DNA of 64,000 nt from Clonostachys chloroleuca (GCA_037952775.1 JBANAY010000004.1:3534001-3598000); one strand, 5' to 3'. Shown: positions 1 to 12,474, counted from the first letter of the stretch. Notes: generated by a model not told the origin, from the letters alone. Numbers and translations are program-made.

Positions 1-526
1 TCGTAAGATCGCCATACCCATCTTCTAGGCTTCCCCCTCTATGAATCTCAGCCAACTAACTTGGACTAAGTATGGCTTCGGGAATTCGGCATTCCCGCAC
101 ACTCCTCGGGCTGACTCCCCACGTCTAGGATTATAAACACTTGGATCAGTCTTATTAATGTAACCAGCAACTACGTAGAGAAACATCATCGTCGCAATTA
201 TCAGAGACCTGTGGGCCGATGGAGCTCTGGGGGTCCCATGGGCCCACGGGGACCCGTAATCGGGCTTGATATCTGGAGGAGGTTTCTCTTGAGTAATGAA
301 AAGCTGATTTGAGACGTGAATGATGTTTCTTTCAAGTAATAGAAAAAGTTTCCTATAAAGGGGAACCACTTCCCCGGAGTGATGACCCCCTTTAATTTTC
401 CTCACTTGACCAGCTTCCCCAGATTTTCAAGCGTCTACATTCTCTCCCGTTCTCCTCTCATTCTCTAAGCTGGTCTTTGGAGAATCTTCTATTTTTTTCT
501 ATCTCGGAATTCGAAATATAGCCATT
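1..526. other. intergenic / 5' flank of amino-acid transporter
   Basis: No convincing gene. A 126-codon minus-strand frame at 25-405 resembles no family I know. Pyrimidine-rich DNA (about 430-510) precedes the transporter start and is typical of a fungal core promoter and 5' leader. Confidence 0.4.
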
Positions 527-2154
527 ATGAAGAAATCAAAGACCACTCCAAGCGCCAACGACTCACCTGAGGCCTTTCAGTATGGCGAAACAGAGACACA
601 TGTTGAGGATGCTGTCTTTGGAGAAGTTTCAGAGGGTGGTCCTAACTACAGAAATGTACGGGCTTAAATTAAGAACCATGGTACATGATACCATCCGACC
701 ATTCTTGCTGACAATATAAATGATAGCTTGGATGGATTGCAACTGTGGCTCTTATGGCGAAGACACAGATTGGTCTTGGGGTACTTTCCATTCCTAAAAC
801 GTTCCACTCACTGGGACTGGTCCCAGGAGTTCTGTGCTTGGTTGCCGTCTCTGTCATCACCACCTGGTCGGATTATATGATTGGGACCTTCAAACATAAC
901 CATCCAGAGGTCTATGGTATCGATGATGCAGGTTATAAGATGTTCGGTGTCATCGGACGTGAGGTGCTTGCCATTGTCTTCATGCTCTGTAAGCAGCAGA
1001 TGCCTAGGAAGCACTGTTAAATACTAACAAGTCCTTAGATTGGATCTTCGTTTCGGGTTCTGCTCTCCTGGGAATCTCGATTGGTCTTAATTCGGTATCA
1101 ACTCATGCCGCGTGCACGGCAGTCTTTGTCGCAGTCGCCGCTGTGCTCGGTTTTGGATTCTCGAGTATCCGAACCCTCGGGCGTATTGGCTGGCTTGCCT
1201 GGGTTGGTTTAATTTGCATCATGACATCTAGTAAGTCTCAAGGTCCCTCAGAATTCTTTGCAATAGGAAGCTAACTGATGACGAAGTCTTCTGCGTTACT
1301 GTCGCAGTTGGCGTACAAGACCGCCCAGCCGCTGCCCCTACCGAGGGACAATGGGAATCAGATTGGCAACTTACCAACAACCCAACATTCGTCGATGGTA
1401 TATCTGCAGTCTCTGCACACATCTTTGCGTTCTCAGGAACGCCTGCTTTCTTCTCGATTGCAGCTGAGATGCGGGAACCCAAATATTATGCGCGGTCCCT
1501 CCTGACATGCCAGACTATTGTCACCATCACATATATCACTATTGGCGTAGTGGTATACTACTATTGCGGTTCGTCTGTTGCCTCACCAGCCTTAGGGTCA
1601 GCTGGTGTAGTCATGAAGAAAGTGTGCTATGGGTTTGCTCTCCCGGGATTGATTGTCACTGCTATGCTTATGACGCATGTAAGTATAAGCTATCTATCAC
1701 TTTGTCGCTACGTTACTAAGAGACTCTCAAGATTCCTGCCAAGTACCTGTTTATCAGGCTCCTGCGTGGTACGCCGCACCTCAACTCCAGCAATATGGTT
1801 CACTGGGGGACCTGGCTAGCTTGCACGGGCGGTGTGACTATCGTTGCATATATTATCGCGAGTGCTATTCCAATCTTCAGCAGTCTTGTGTCCCTCATCG
1901 GAGCTCTTCTTGGTACCTTGATGTGCTTCCAACCTTATGGCTGTATGTGGCTTTATGACAACTGGACACCGGGCAAGAAGGATAAGTCGCTGAAATGGTG
2001 TCTCATGGTTGCTTGGAGTATCTTTGTGATTGTTTCTGGCACCTTCATGATGATTGCTGGTACATATGGCTCTGTTGTTACTATCATGGAGTCGTTCCAG
2101 TCATCTGGTGGTACAGGTGCCTGGTCCTGTGCTGATAACTCCAACTCTACGTGA
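527..2154 (+). CDS. AAAP-family amino-acid transporter (MTR-like neutral amino-acid permease)
   Basis: Probably a plasma-membrane amino-acid/proton symporter of the Aa_trans (AAAP) family, like Neurospora MTR. Five exons can be read: 527-655, 727-988, 1039-1230, 1287-1678 and 1732-2154, joined by 50-71 nt introns with clear GT...CTAAC/CTGAC...AG signals, giving 465 residues. A cytosolic N-tail of about 45 residues ends in YRNLGW, followed by the family's first membrane segment (MAKTQIGLGVLSIPKTF). About 10-11 hydrophobic segments follow, with the C-terminus at ADNSNST. Length is normal for the family. The start is the first ATG in frame, 3' of a T-rich leader. Substrate cannot be assigned from sequence. 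The neighbouring RTA1 gene lies in tail-to-tail orientation. Confidence 0.88.
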
Positions 2155-2597
2155 AGTTTCGTTGCTGAGAGTAACGTAATTATGTTTTTCCTTGAAAGAA
2201 AGCTTGTATGGGTTAGACTTTATTTTTTTTTAATTTTTTTTTTAGGATTATGGCATGATGAGAACTCATATATAGCTTTTCTGAAGGGGTTGGACGCTGG
2301 GCATTCCGTGGTTGAGTTGAGAGAAGATTCAATCATATGGTTCAATTTTTAACTTTAGATGAATTTTGGTATGAGTAACTAGTGCCATCTATAAAGAGCG
2401 AATAAATGTCTTTCGAAGGCATGTAAAGTACCGAGAGAGTAATTTAGTGATTTAAATTGTAGACGTTGAATCCAACTCTATCTTGAGACAGATTAAGTAT
2501 AATATCGGCCCCTCGCCAGGTGAGCTAACCACCTTATATGTGACTCGACATGGACTTGACATGGGCTCGACCTGTTGGCGACGCGAAGTCCTTTTGG
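2155..2597. other. convergent intergenic region
   Basis: Short region shared by the 3' ends of the transporter and the RTA1-like gene. It is AT-rich with a long T tract around 2221-2246. No open frame of note. Confidence 0.5.
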
Positions 2598-3436
2598 TCA
2601 TGCCTTCGAGAGGTCGGTCGATGGTTTGAGGAATCTAGGATGAAAGATGATGAACATAATCATCACTGAAATCATCGGAAACGCGTCAAATATATACAGC
2701 ATGGACTCGTTCTGACTGACAAACCCATGAAATCCTTGTCCAAACTCGATCACCCGAACCAAATTGCGGACCCAGATGACCACAATGGAGACTGCCAGCA
2801 AGATGACGGCCCAACGCCAGCGTCCACGGAGAAGGATAGTGCGGTAAGCCAGTCTGTAGAATCTTATAATCAAAGCAAGAAAGACAGCCATAACACAGAG
2901 TTGGAAAATCAGTCCCCCCAAAACCACTTTGTCGCCAATTTTCATAACCTTGAGATTGCCTGTCACTTGCACTAGAGATCCACCAATCTGAGTGCAAAAC
3001 GCAATAATGTCGGTGAGGACAAAGAATGAAGTTGGACTGCAACGGCGCGTCGGTTCATTGAGCATCATTTGGTTGTATCGGCCTAGGGTGACATAGATGG
3101 TCGCTGCAATGAAGACAGGCCCGACAAGGATGAGCATGAGTTGTAGCATGAAAGGTCCAGGTCTATTGGGCTCACCCCCAGCCCAGCCTCGTCCGTAATA
3201 TCCAAAGGTCTCGCCTTGATTTCAATCAGATCAACACCAATGCGTCTCTTAGGATGTAACTTACATATACCACCTAGTATCATGGGAATAAAATACCATG
3301 TTCGTGTTTTGAACATAAGCACGACATGAACCAGGGTTACCAAGCCGAACAAAACCATAAACGCATACCCAGCGCCGGCCGAGGGGACATATGGATAGTA
3401 GATGACATTCCCGTCTTCAAATTGAACCAAGCCCAT
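2598..3436 (-). CDS. RTA1-like seven-helix membrane protein
   Basis: Member of the RTA1 / lipid-translocating exporter family (seven membrane helices; linked in yeasts to sphingoid-base, 7-aminocholesterol and azole tolerance). Two exons, 3265-3436 and 2598-3214, are separated by a 50 nt intron and give 262 residues. The start was placed at the ATG whose product begins MGLVQFEDGNVIYYPYVPS, the usual RTA1 N-terminus, rather than at the upstream ATG in the same frame. Joining the exons restores the family motif GGICETFGYYGR, then GPFMLQLMLILVGPVFIAATIY. The C-terminus (PRFLKPSTDLSKA) is slightly short. It is divergent from a Zn2Cys6 regulator across 1.1 kb. Substrate is unknown. Confidence 0.88.
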
Positions 3437-4531
3437 TGTCAAGGGTGGTTCATTCACGTATCGAAGCAGGGGAATATATCGAGAAGCAATAGGTGCCAAT
3501 TGAAAAGCTGAGAAATTGCGCAACGACGAGTGAGCATAGAAATGAGAAAATCGGACATGATAAGAATAAAGATTCCAGTGGGCTTGATCTGTCTTTATTA
3601 CTTCTTCAAGCATGATTCAGGGCCGATGTTGTGAGTGCGGAGTGGATACCGCACGGGCCTGTTTTTGAAGCACCAATCGGATAGTTTACGCATTTTAGAC
3701 GCTGCGTCATCTCTTTGAACGATGAGCCTGAAGCAACTTCATGCTCTTTGAATCCAAATAACGTTGAGTTGGCGCAGCACAAAGCAAGGACCTAGGCGAC
3801 TGTGGTAAGTTAAAGCTTGGCTGGTTACACCAAGGTATGCGGTGATTTAATGTTCATTAAGCCTGCTACCGCCTCAACTACAAGATGTGCCGAGCAAAAT
3901 AATCTACAGATCCGTTGAATCGGAATCGGGAGTATCGGAAATAGTTGATTTACCAAGGAAGAAAAATTAGGCTCCTATAGTAACCGTCTACGTAGAGTCG
4001 CGGTAGATAATTGACAAGAACTTCAGCGTCGCCGATTGCCACACTTAGAAACTTGGAATGCCCGTCAGAATATCCTTTTCCTAATTTAGGCGACTGAGAC
4101 ATTCATGTTACTGTTATTGAAAAATCGCGGTTGGCAAAATACGGGGGCAGCTCGAGATCACTTTGTTGCATTAGTCAAGCAGCTTGTGAAGCAAATGGTT
4201 CCAATGATGCTTCCAAATTGGCGAACCACTGGTTCTGCCACCCCAGAATCACTCAGCAATGTCAAAGAAAGTAGCTATTAATAATACAAGTCGCAAACGT
4301 CATGCTTGTGGCTGATTAGTGACGGCGGTTTGATAGTGGCATGAGCCTGACCAATGAGATAATTTACGCATCAAATCCGAAAAAAGATTTAGGAGGGACC
4401 CATTAAAGGCTTGTGGGGCGGATCAAAGCCACCATCCAGAGAATATTCGTTTTCTCTTCCGCACAACCATCCCTGATACTTAAGCTCAAGCTGTCTTTCA
4501 CACCAGATAGCTTAATGCAAGATTCAAGGTG
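3437..4531. other. divergent intergenic region between RTA1-like gene and Zn2Cys6 regulator
   Basis: No coding signal on either strand. This is the shared promoter space of the two divergent genes. I see no repeat structure that stands out. Confidence 0.5.
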
Positions 4532-5969
4532 ATGGAAAGTTCAAGCCCTACCCAGATGGGCTTGCCCAAGGCGAACCCTAGGAGAATCCACCGAAAATCG
4601 AGAAACGGATGTGTACAGTGTAAGAGACGCAAGATCAAGGTATGAATCCCTCTTCTTATGTGAGCTTTCGAATTCGAATTTGACTCTCCTTGACCGATAG
4701 TGTGACGAATCAAAACCAGAATGTGGCAAGTGCATTAGTTTCCGCATTCCGTGCAGCTTCTCCCCCTCTCCTTCTGCTAGTGCCTCGGGAGGAGCGTGCT
4801 CATCCGACATCAGCCATGGCTCACACGCTGAGCGCGGTAAAACATCTCACAAGATTCGCGGGCGGCCACGCAAGGACTGGTCGGCTATTGAGTCATCGCC
4901 ACAGCAGGAGTCCAGCAGTCCGGCCTCAACGTCGAGCTCCATTGACAATAACCCGTCTCTTCTGAATTTGGATCAAGCTGAGCTACTGCATCACTTTACC
5001 ACAACTACTGGGCTGAGTTTGGCCAACCCAGATGATAGAGACGATCCCATAACGCGATTTTGGTCACATAATGCCCCGCTTGTCGGCTGTGGCTCGCCGG
5101 CAGTCCTACATCTTTGCCTCGCCCTCGCTGCCCGACATCTCCTTTATCTTGGCACAGGCCTCCACCACCAAAACCGTTCCCATTATGTCTCCTTGGCCGA
5201 TGAACATTTTGAAGCAGGCCTCACCAAGGTAAATGAGGCTCTCCGAAGTGTTAGTCCAGCAACTAGCGGTGCCACATATCTATCAACTATCCTCCTCTGC
5301 TATTGTACATTTGCTAGAGGGCCCTCTGGGCCAAAAGATTTCCTCGTATGTGATTTATCGAAGAGCACACCAATGCGATGGCTTTCCATAGCCAAGGGCA
5401 CTGCCGTCTTGCGCGAGACTTTTGGCGCAGATACTCTCTTTACGGGGCTCATGTCTCCTTTCAACAATCCTTACGGGACATCGCCTGAAGAGGATCCACG
5501 CCCTAGCTGCGTATGCCAAAACTTCCCAAAAATAGAATGGTCAGCCCCCCTGAGGGAGCTACGCCATTGGATCATCTCATGCGAGAGCGACGACTGTGAA
5601 GTGCTGCTTGCGTCTTTGCAAGTGTTGGAGAACATCTACGAAGCTACATTTGGCGACAATCAGGGCGGATTCCAATGCCCCCCGAGGTTCAAGATGGTTT
5701 TCATATGGCTGTATGTTATGCAAGATTCCTTTCTATCATGCCTTAACAAGGCCGACAATAATCTAGCCTTACTCTTGGTCGGCTACTACGCCCCTCTGTT
5801 GAAAACTATGAGAAAGGTCTGGTATATTCATAGCTGGGCAGAGCACATTACTGCGGCGCTCAAATCAGAAGTCAAGGGGGACCATCTGAAGCTTGTGGAA
5901 TGGCCAGCAACAGCTATTCGGCTGCTTGAAGTGCCAAGCTGTGCTAAGAATACTAGACTTCACTATTAG
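4532..5969 (+). CDS. Zn2Cys6 transcription factor, UPC2-like
   Basis: Nuclear DNA-binding regulator. Exon 1 (4532-4639) encodes a basic N-tail and the first three zinc ligands. A 61 nt intron interrupts the zinc cluster, a position common in this family, and exon 2 (4701-5969) completes it. The spacing is C-x2-C-x6-C-x6-C-x2-C-x6-C, starting near residue 27 with RNGCVQCKRRKIKC. A Ser/Gly-rich linker and an RGRPRK AT-hook-like basic patch (about residue 85) follow. The remaining ~330 residues resemble the Fungal_trans_2 region of sterol-uptake-control regulators (CTFARGPSGPKDFLV, then WLSIAKGT). Total 458 residues. A possible small intron near 5347-5392 was considered and not used, because the uncut frame matches the family better. 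Target genes are unknown; the divergent RTA1-like gene is an obvious candidate. Confidence 0.82.
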
Positions 5970-6320
5970 AAAGTGATACATCAGCTGCGGCATGTTTTAT
6001 GACCCACGTAAGACTCGTATAGTCGTATTTGCGCCGGTGGCTGTCAGAAGTGCGAGTGATTGGGAGGGGAAATGGGCCACAGCCTCCATTTCAAGGCAGT
6101 CATTTCCTGTACAGGTGCGGCTGTGCCTCGTAGGCTTTTTCTTTGCACATTCTGCTTATATGCAGTAGTAAGTTCTATTTGGGGCGACCATGATGAGAGA
6201 TTTGTTCCTTCTGTTATTATGTATATATTCTACGGACAGAGAATGAAGTACGAGAGATTTGCCCATCTTCTTTACTGAATTATGCAACAGAATCTTATTG
6301 AGTGATAAAAGAAAGAAAGA
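5970..6320. other. intergenic
   Basis: No supported gene. It contains the 3' end of the regulator and the 5' flank of the DUF3176 gene. Confidence 0.45.
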
Positions 6321-8622
6321 ATGACGTCTCCAAATCAGCAAGACCAAGAAATCCTAATCTTCGAAACTGAATCCACGGATCCCTCGACCACCCCCATACG
6401 CTCCCCACCCTACCCGAACAATCATCACACTGACCCCAATGAAGGATCACAGCCTCTAACTCCCCTCGAAACCTCTGGAGTGGTCCATGAGGAAGCAATG
6501 TGTTTGGTCGATATGGCTCCTAAAGAAATGGTCCCCCCATCGAATGAGTTGGGCTCAACGAAGCCGCGCATTAAACGCATTGCATCTGAGTCTGCACAGA
6601 AATGGAAAGTACCTGAGAACATTGGATTTTATCCGATATACAGAGCGTGGGTTCTTGAGATTGTCTCCATCATACTTGGTATCTTGATATTTCTCGGTAT
6701 GTATGAATTTGTTTGCCCTAGCTTACGCTGAGGTTAGCGTGTGTTAACTGGGTAATTGAAGCAATCATCGTGGCTTTTATACAACTGAACGACAAAAGCT
6801 TACCAAACTGGCCACTAGCCATAACACTAAACAGTCTTGTAACAATTCTCGCCATAAGCTCCAAAGCTGCTCTTACAGTTCCGGTATCCATTGCGATTAG
6901 TCAGGCACAATGGAACTGGTTCCAGCAAGAGCGACCACTCTATGACTTTCACACCTTTGATCAGGCCAGTAGAGGAGCCTGGGGATCGCTGGTGTTCCTG
7001 AAGAGAATCCATTTCAAGAGCATTGCTTGTATAGGGCTTTCCTTATGATTGTAAGCCTCTTCACTTCTCCGATTACCCAACTCGCCATTAGCTATCCGAT
7101 TAGAAGTATAGCCGCTCTAGGAACTGCCACCGTTGGTATTGTTCCTTCGGTTTTCTATCTAGATCGAATTCATCCTTCCGTCATGCGAGCCCTTATTCTA
7201 TCAACAGTATTAGACAGGGATCAATTTTCGTCCCCTATTGAGCCCGAGGGAGCGTTTTGCTCAACCAGAAATTGCACATTTGATATATATGCGTCGCTTG
7301 GTGTCTGCCCAAAAACAGCCAACATCTCTTCACAGTTGCATATCGAGCAGCTACCTGATGGTGAGCTAACTGGCGTTGCGCTTTACGATTCTTTGACGGG
7401 ATTTTCGCTTGTATTCCCTGGGGCAGGGGAGATATGGAAGGCCTTCACTCCATGATGGGCCAGCCCTTATAAGCCAAACCGGAGTTGCCTCGATTTTGGA
7501 GGCTTTGAACGGAAGTGAAAGTATTGGTTTCCCGAATAGCGGCGACTTGATGCGAACGAGGCTTCTTTCCGTGGTGCTTATCTTCACGAAGCCTATCATG
7601 CGATATAATCCTTTTGAAAACGGCACACAACCAAGCTTCAAAATGACTTTCAACTCATTTAATGGATTCCAGTTTGAGGCTTTGGAGTTCTTTTTCCATC
7701 TTTGCGTCCAAACATACAATACAACTGTACGAATGGGCAAAGAGATCACTCGAATAGAGCAATCCGTCTTTCAGCCTCTTAAAAAGGAACCCAGGGCCTT
7801 TCTGAATCTTACTTGCGTTTCCATAATCAATGATCTCATTATGGATTGCGAAATGAATAAGCCACGACACAACGAAACAGTGTACTTAAAAGCTCCATCA
7901 ATCAACAGCCAGGGGCTAAACAGCTCTCTGGATGACAAAAAATTCGGCATCGATTACCAATCCATGGAAATTATGGGTGTGGACATGGCAGTCCAACTCC
8001 GAGGCTATGCGGGTTTGTACCATCACTCCCACGCTGGGGGCGTTCGATCTTTTAACGCCGGGCCGGATTTTCCTTATCACCTTCACACAGAAGCTCTTTT
8101 TTCTCAACCTTCTTTACTAAACACATCAGAGCGAGATAATCGTGTTTTAAATATCTTTACAAATGTTGCCACGGTCTTATCATCCAAGTTAGTTGAGCTA
8201 CCCGGATAGTTCACTTTATTGACCAATTGTTGTCTAACTATTATAGGATGCGTGACCCTAACACTGGCTTGAGCTCTGAGCACGTCTTAAATTTCGCTGG
8301 ACAGGCCTGGAAAGACGAATCGTATGTGCATATAAACTGGGGATGGATTTCATTTCTGGCTACCGAAAACGCGCTTGCGGCTGGCTTTGTAGTCCTGACA
8401 ATGATATCCCAATCAAGGCGTCGAAGAGCCCACAAGAGAGAGAATACTCTGGTTTATGAGGATGTCAAGGACTCCTCACTAGCTACACTCGTCGCCTTGG
8501 GGGCCCAGTGCCGTCAGAGAATGGGTGGTGGGCTGAGACCTTTTAGCGAGCTTGAGAAAGCCGCTAAGGACCTACGGGTTAGGCTTGACACTGAGGAAGT
8601 TGTTCCTGCTCAAAGCCCGTGA
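6321..8622 (+). CDS. DUF3176 multi-pass membrane protein, interrupted by two frameshifts
   Basis: DUF3176 proteins are fungal membrane proteins of unknown function with an N-terminal helix bundle, a large extracellular region and a C-terminal helix. Visible blocks in order: cytosolic N-tail; helix at VLEIVSIILGILIFL; intron 6697-6761; the signature SSKAALTVPVSIAISQAQWNW and FDQASRGAWGSL; IAISYP; a cysteine-containing extracellular part with CSTRNCTF and LGVCPK; intron 8188-8246; then YVHINWGWISFL and a C-terminal helix. The frame changes twice. One base is missing near 7045 (LSL to MIVSLF), and one is gained between about 7410 and 7450, most likely in the G-runs at 7420-7429. After the second event the original frame returns. 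About 710 codons if both are repaired. Either a young pseudogene or assembly error. Confidence 0.72.
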
Positions 8623-10796
8623 TACCCATTCCTGGCGACAAGAAATAGTTGAATGCTTTCGGTATTTGATGATTTCATAGCAACCTCGGATCTATTGCTC
8701 CAGTTGTTGGGGGCGCATGGCATCCCTCAGATGCGTTGCAGAGGTAGAAAATGAGCTCGGTTTATTTTGATCAAGAAAGGCGTCCGAAAGCTTGCGCATG
8801 AGAGTATCCTTCTCTAATGTTGAGACACTGCGTAGGACCAGAGGTCGTAAACCTCGAAGAGACGCTATAAACGCAGTGAATTAACCACATTTCTCATTTG
8901 ATGGGGCAAATAACGTACTAGTTGCAGTTGAAAACGAGCCTATGCTAGACTCCATGCTGAGGATCTTGGTCAAATAGATCGGAAGGCTGCGAATATCGCC
9001 CTTGGACTTGGTTGTGGAGGTATTGATGAAATGAATCTAAAAAAATAATATCATAGGCACTGGCTGGGAGTCATCGCTGCCAGTCCTATGAGTTGACCAG
9101 CAATAAATGACCTTCCTGGTACTGGATACGAATATGATGAACATTATCCCAAGGTTTCAGAGTCAGTACTATCTTTTTATATGTATCGTATGATCTTTTT
9201 TTGCCTTGGGCTTTTTGCCCTGGCCGTAAAATCGCCATGGAGGTAGACATGCTAGAAAATCACTTTTACGTAAACGAAGGCTTTGCTGTAGAGCAGAGGA
9301 AAGGAAAGGCTAGATAGCTTTGCGTGGAACTCTTCGAAGAACTAGCACGTATTCGTGATCTTCTTGTTTTAAAGCCTAGTGTATAGGCGGCGCATGTATA
9401 TGAACTATTTCACGTCGTTTACCCTCTCCTAGGATAACCGAGTACCTTGGATGCATGGCTAGTTCACTCTGGAGATTATTCTTATACTCCAGCGTCCACT
9501 GGTTGAGCGCGCTGTAGCAATTTGCTACAGGATCTTCCGAACACTAATTCGTTCAGGTGCACAGTCAGTCAATATGCCACTCTGTTTCAGATGACGGCTT
9601 GAATTATATTGATAAATAAGATCAATACAGCTCTTCCCTCCGCTAATCTTTAACTAGGGAAGACCGTATCCGACGTCTGACTAGTGAAAGTCGTTGTTCC
9701 CACTCATTTAGAATCTTATCGTTCGACTTTCAGATTCTTTACCACAAGCTTTAGAAGACACATTAGCATGCAATGTTGATAACTACGAATGTGCTATTGA
9801 GATTCATACTTGCTTTAGCACCCATAAGGCCTATAGTGCCGTCCACATGGCACATGAGCATATTGTCCGCCCCATAACCACTTCAAGATCTTGACCTGCA
9901 GCCGTTTGGCCCGCAGGTTCGGCCCTGGTCAGAAGGGATAAGTAAGGGGATAGCGCAATTCCGAGGACATGAAAAGGTTTCGGATGGGGGGCCAATAACC
10001 GCACGGCAAACGGTGCAAATCTCGACGTAGTAGTGACACATTGTAATAAAGATGCAATTTTAGGTGAGAAAGTAAGAGGTTTGGCTTTGCAGCTTGAGTG
10101 TAATGGAGGAATTATAAAGTTCGAGAGGATTTGCCTAAAGGATTCGAACTGGTTAAATAGTTTCTCATTTTCTATGACATGTGCGTGTCATGGCGACTTC
10201 ACAACTTAGATTTACATTAATTCACAGTCGTTCTACCATTCACCAAGTGAAATGGGTCACACAGTTGGTGAAAAGGTATTCTTAAATATATGGGTTACGT
10301 ATTCTTCAGTAAATCCGGGAGTTAAATCACAGCAAGAAAATAACGGTGAGTGAGTGATCTATTTAATTTCTTCACATACACAACCAAGCTACACATAATT
10401 CTCCACACATCAAGCATTGCAAATTTCTCTGAGGTTTTCTTATTAGTGAATGAGTGAGATTTGCAATTTATTAACGGCAGTTGCGCTCAACCAGTGGACT
10501 ATAAGAGCAATCCCCGGAGAATCCAACAAAGTATTCATGATGCCAAGAAAGATGACGCAAGTCCACGCTACGACTCCGAGCTTGAGATCACAGGGAATGG
10601 GTTTTGGGGGCCTCTTTCGGAGAATCAAATAGAGCATTCGCGAGGCCAAGGTCATGAATGAAAGCGCAGTTCTAGACCGCACGCCGGCAAGTATGATTTT
10701 TGCCCACTGCTATTGATGATTTCTCATGGGGCATGACAAAGAGCGGATGCTCATTTATGCTTCTTAAGGCGGAGATTCTTCGAACAGCTTCATGAT
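8623..10796. other. gene-poor stretch
   Basis: No gene can be supported. A 79-codon minus-strand frame at 10443-10682 has two hydrophobic segments (LGVVAWTCVIFLGIMNTLL and an IALIVHWLSA segment) and could be a membrane-protein remnant or a 3' exon of the putative gene just upstream on that strand, but I cannot identify it. Confidence 0.35.
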
Positions 10797-11156
10797 TCAC
10801 ACTTTGGGATATGGAGCATCAAATTCGACAGCCAAGACCCCCGTGCCCAGCTGCTGCCACTTAGTGAACTCAAGCCACCTCCACTTGCCTTGCGGAAGAG
10901 AATGGTTTGAATGAATGCGGCAGTACTGGATAATGTCGTGAAAATAATTGTGTGTTTATCAAACTCCGAGGCGTGGTGACAGACATCAAGGCTTTTACCT
11001 TACTATTCGGATGGGAATATAGAAAGGTTGGACAAGGCTCGCATAGAGTACTTGAGAAGGCGAATAAAAGTTTTTCAGATCCTCCGCATGTTCTCTGTTT
11101 AGGTTTTGGGTAGATTTGGCCAAGAGCATGGCCAAGAACATGTCATGGAACCCCAT
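10797..11156 (-). CDS. possible small two-exon gene, unknown (93 residues)
   Basis: Two consecutive coding-like segments on the minus strand fall below usual ORF-length cut-offs. Exon 1 (11004-11156) starts MGFHDMFLAMLLAKS and runs to YIPIRI. A GTAAGG...AG intron (10926-11003) joins in phase 0 to exon 2 (10797-10925), which reads YCRIHSNHSLPQGKWRWLEF and ends FDAPYPKV-stop. Amino-acid composition looks natural in both parts. I do not recognise the family. It could be a real small gene, a fragment of a larger decayed gene, or chance; no lesion is visible within the two exons. Confidence 0.3.
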
Positions 11157-11662
11157 TACAGGGAAGGCTTAACTAGTGCTCCTCGCGAGAAAATAGTTAG
11201 GCTTGGTGCATTAGGAAGCGAGTCTTTTCAGTTCAAGATGGCCAAGCATGAAGCTTCAGAGCAAACGACGAAGACAGAAAGTCGAGATCAGCATCATCTC
11301 AGGAAATATATGGGGTTTTCATCCAGGTCTATGAATGCATCTGCATCACTTATCATCAAACATGATGAAGTAACTCCTTTTCAGAGGAAGGTCTGAGTTA
11401 CTGAACGTGTCCCAGGTCAGGGTGTCAAAGGTTTCTAATGGAAAGGATGGTCGTTAAAAATCCACATCCGGAAAAACAATCCTCACGCAACAAGAATCTG
11501 CTATTCCAATTGTGCCGTTGCTTGCACAGTCCCAGAATACACTAAAATTGACTGCGGGAATCAAGGTGCTCTCATACCAAGAAGACTGGAACAAGGGTAT
11601 ATCTGTCAAGGTAGCATGGCTAAGCGGTCACATGTGTACGCTAAGCGAAGAGTGAGAAGGGG

Positions 11663-11887
11663 GCAAGTGGGTGAAATAAAACGTGGCACACCAAAGCTCT
11701 TCCCCGCGTGAGAAGGGACCTCGTTTTTCAACCAAACACAATAAGAAGAGAATAACAAGAGAATAATAAACTATTCTATAATATTTAGCTTGATATTGTA
11801 TTCAGTACTAAGTTATTTATTGTGATATTGTGTTGAATTTTAGTGCTGAACTATCTCGATGTGCCATGTTTTATTTCACCCACTTGC
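11663..11887. mobile_element. MITE-like element with 28-bp terminal inverted repeats
   Basis: A 225 bp AT-rich, non-coding segment is bounded by near-perfect inverted repeats: 11663-11690 beginning GCAAGTGGGTGAAATAAAAC, and 11860-11887 as its reverse complement with a single mismatch. GGGG flanks both ends (11659-11662 and 11888-11891) and could be a 4 bp target duplication, although G-runs make this weak. There is no transposase, so it would be a non-autonomous DNA element. I see no second copy in this window. Confidence 0.6.
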
Positions 11888-12474
11888 GGGGCTAGTTGAA
11901 TAGTCCTCCAAGCCTCATAGGCATACTTGGCTCGTTGGCTCTCTCTGGGGTTCATGTCTAGGTACAAGGAGATAATGCCAACGAAAGACAGGGGCTGCCA
12001 AATCGGCCTCGTTAGCGACCAAACCTACGTAATATACAACCGTTTTTTATAAACACTTATAACGCTCCTCATTGTAAGTATTATTCTAATCAATGATGTT
12101 CAGGAAAAGTTTTTGTTTTCATTGAATTATTAAGCTACGGATGAAAGATTAGACATAGACCTTATGCGATCTGCCTGGCTCCCGCTTGGTGCATAAACCC
12201 CTGCCGAGGCCCCATCATACCGTATTGCTCGCGAAGAAGCTGGGCCCGGGTGTTCAGCCTCGTAAAGGCAGAGTCAGTGTGGCATTGCTCTTTCATGCGG
12301 CTGAAAACAATGACCAGAGAATCCTTATTTGGGTTCCCGAGCAAGCAATCAAGACGGAATACTCAAGCACGTAATATAGTGTTATTTCTCACCTTCATAT
12401 CCAGGTCCTTCTCCCAGAATCCCCTTGCGTAGTGTATGAAGCAACTGCTTGGCCATCGAAAAATCAGCAATCAC
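11888..12474. other. intergenic
   Basis: No supported gene. Overlapping short frames at 12162-12432 on both strands look like noise. Confidence 0.4.

Noticed and set aside
25..405. 126-codon minus-strand frame at the window start
   Set aside because: No recognisable family, odd composition; may be chance or an exon cut by the window edge.
5347..5392. Possible 46 nt intron in the UPC2-like regulator
   Set aside because: Reading through gives a better family match (WLSIAKGT...) and the frame stays open.
10125..10160. GGATTCGAAC word suggesting a tRNA T-arm
   Set aside because: Surrounding bases do not form T or acceptor stems and no A-box lies at the right distance.
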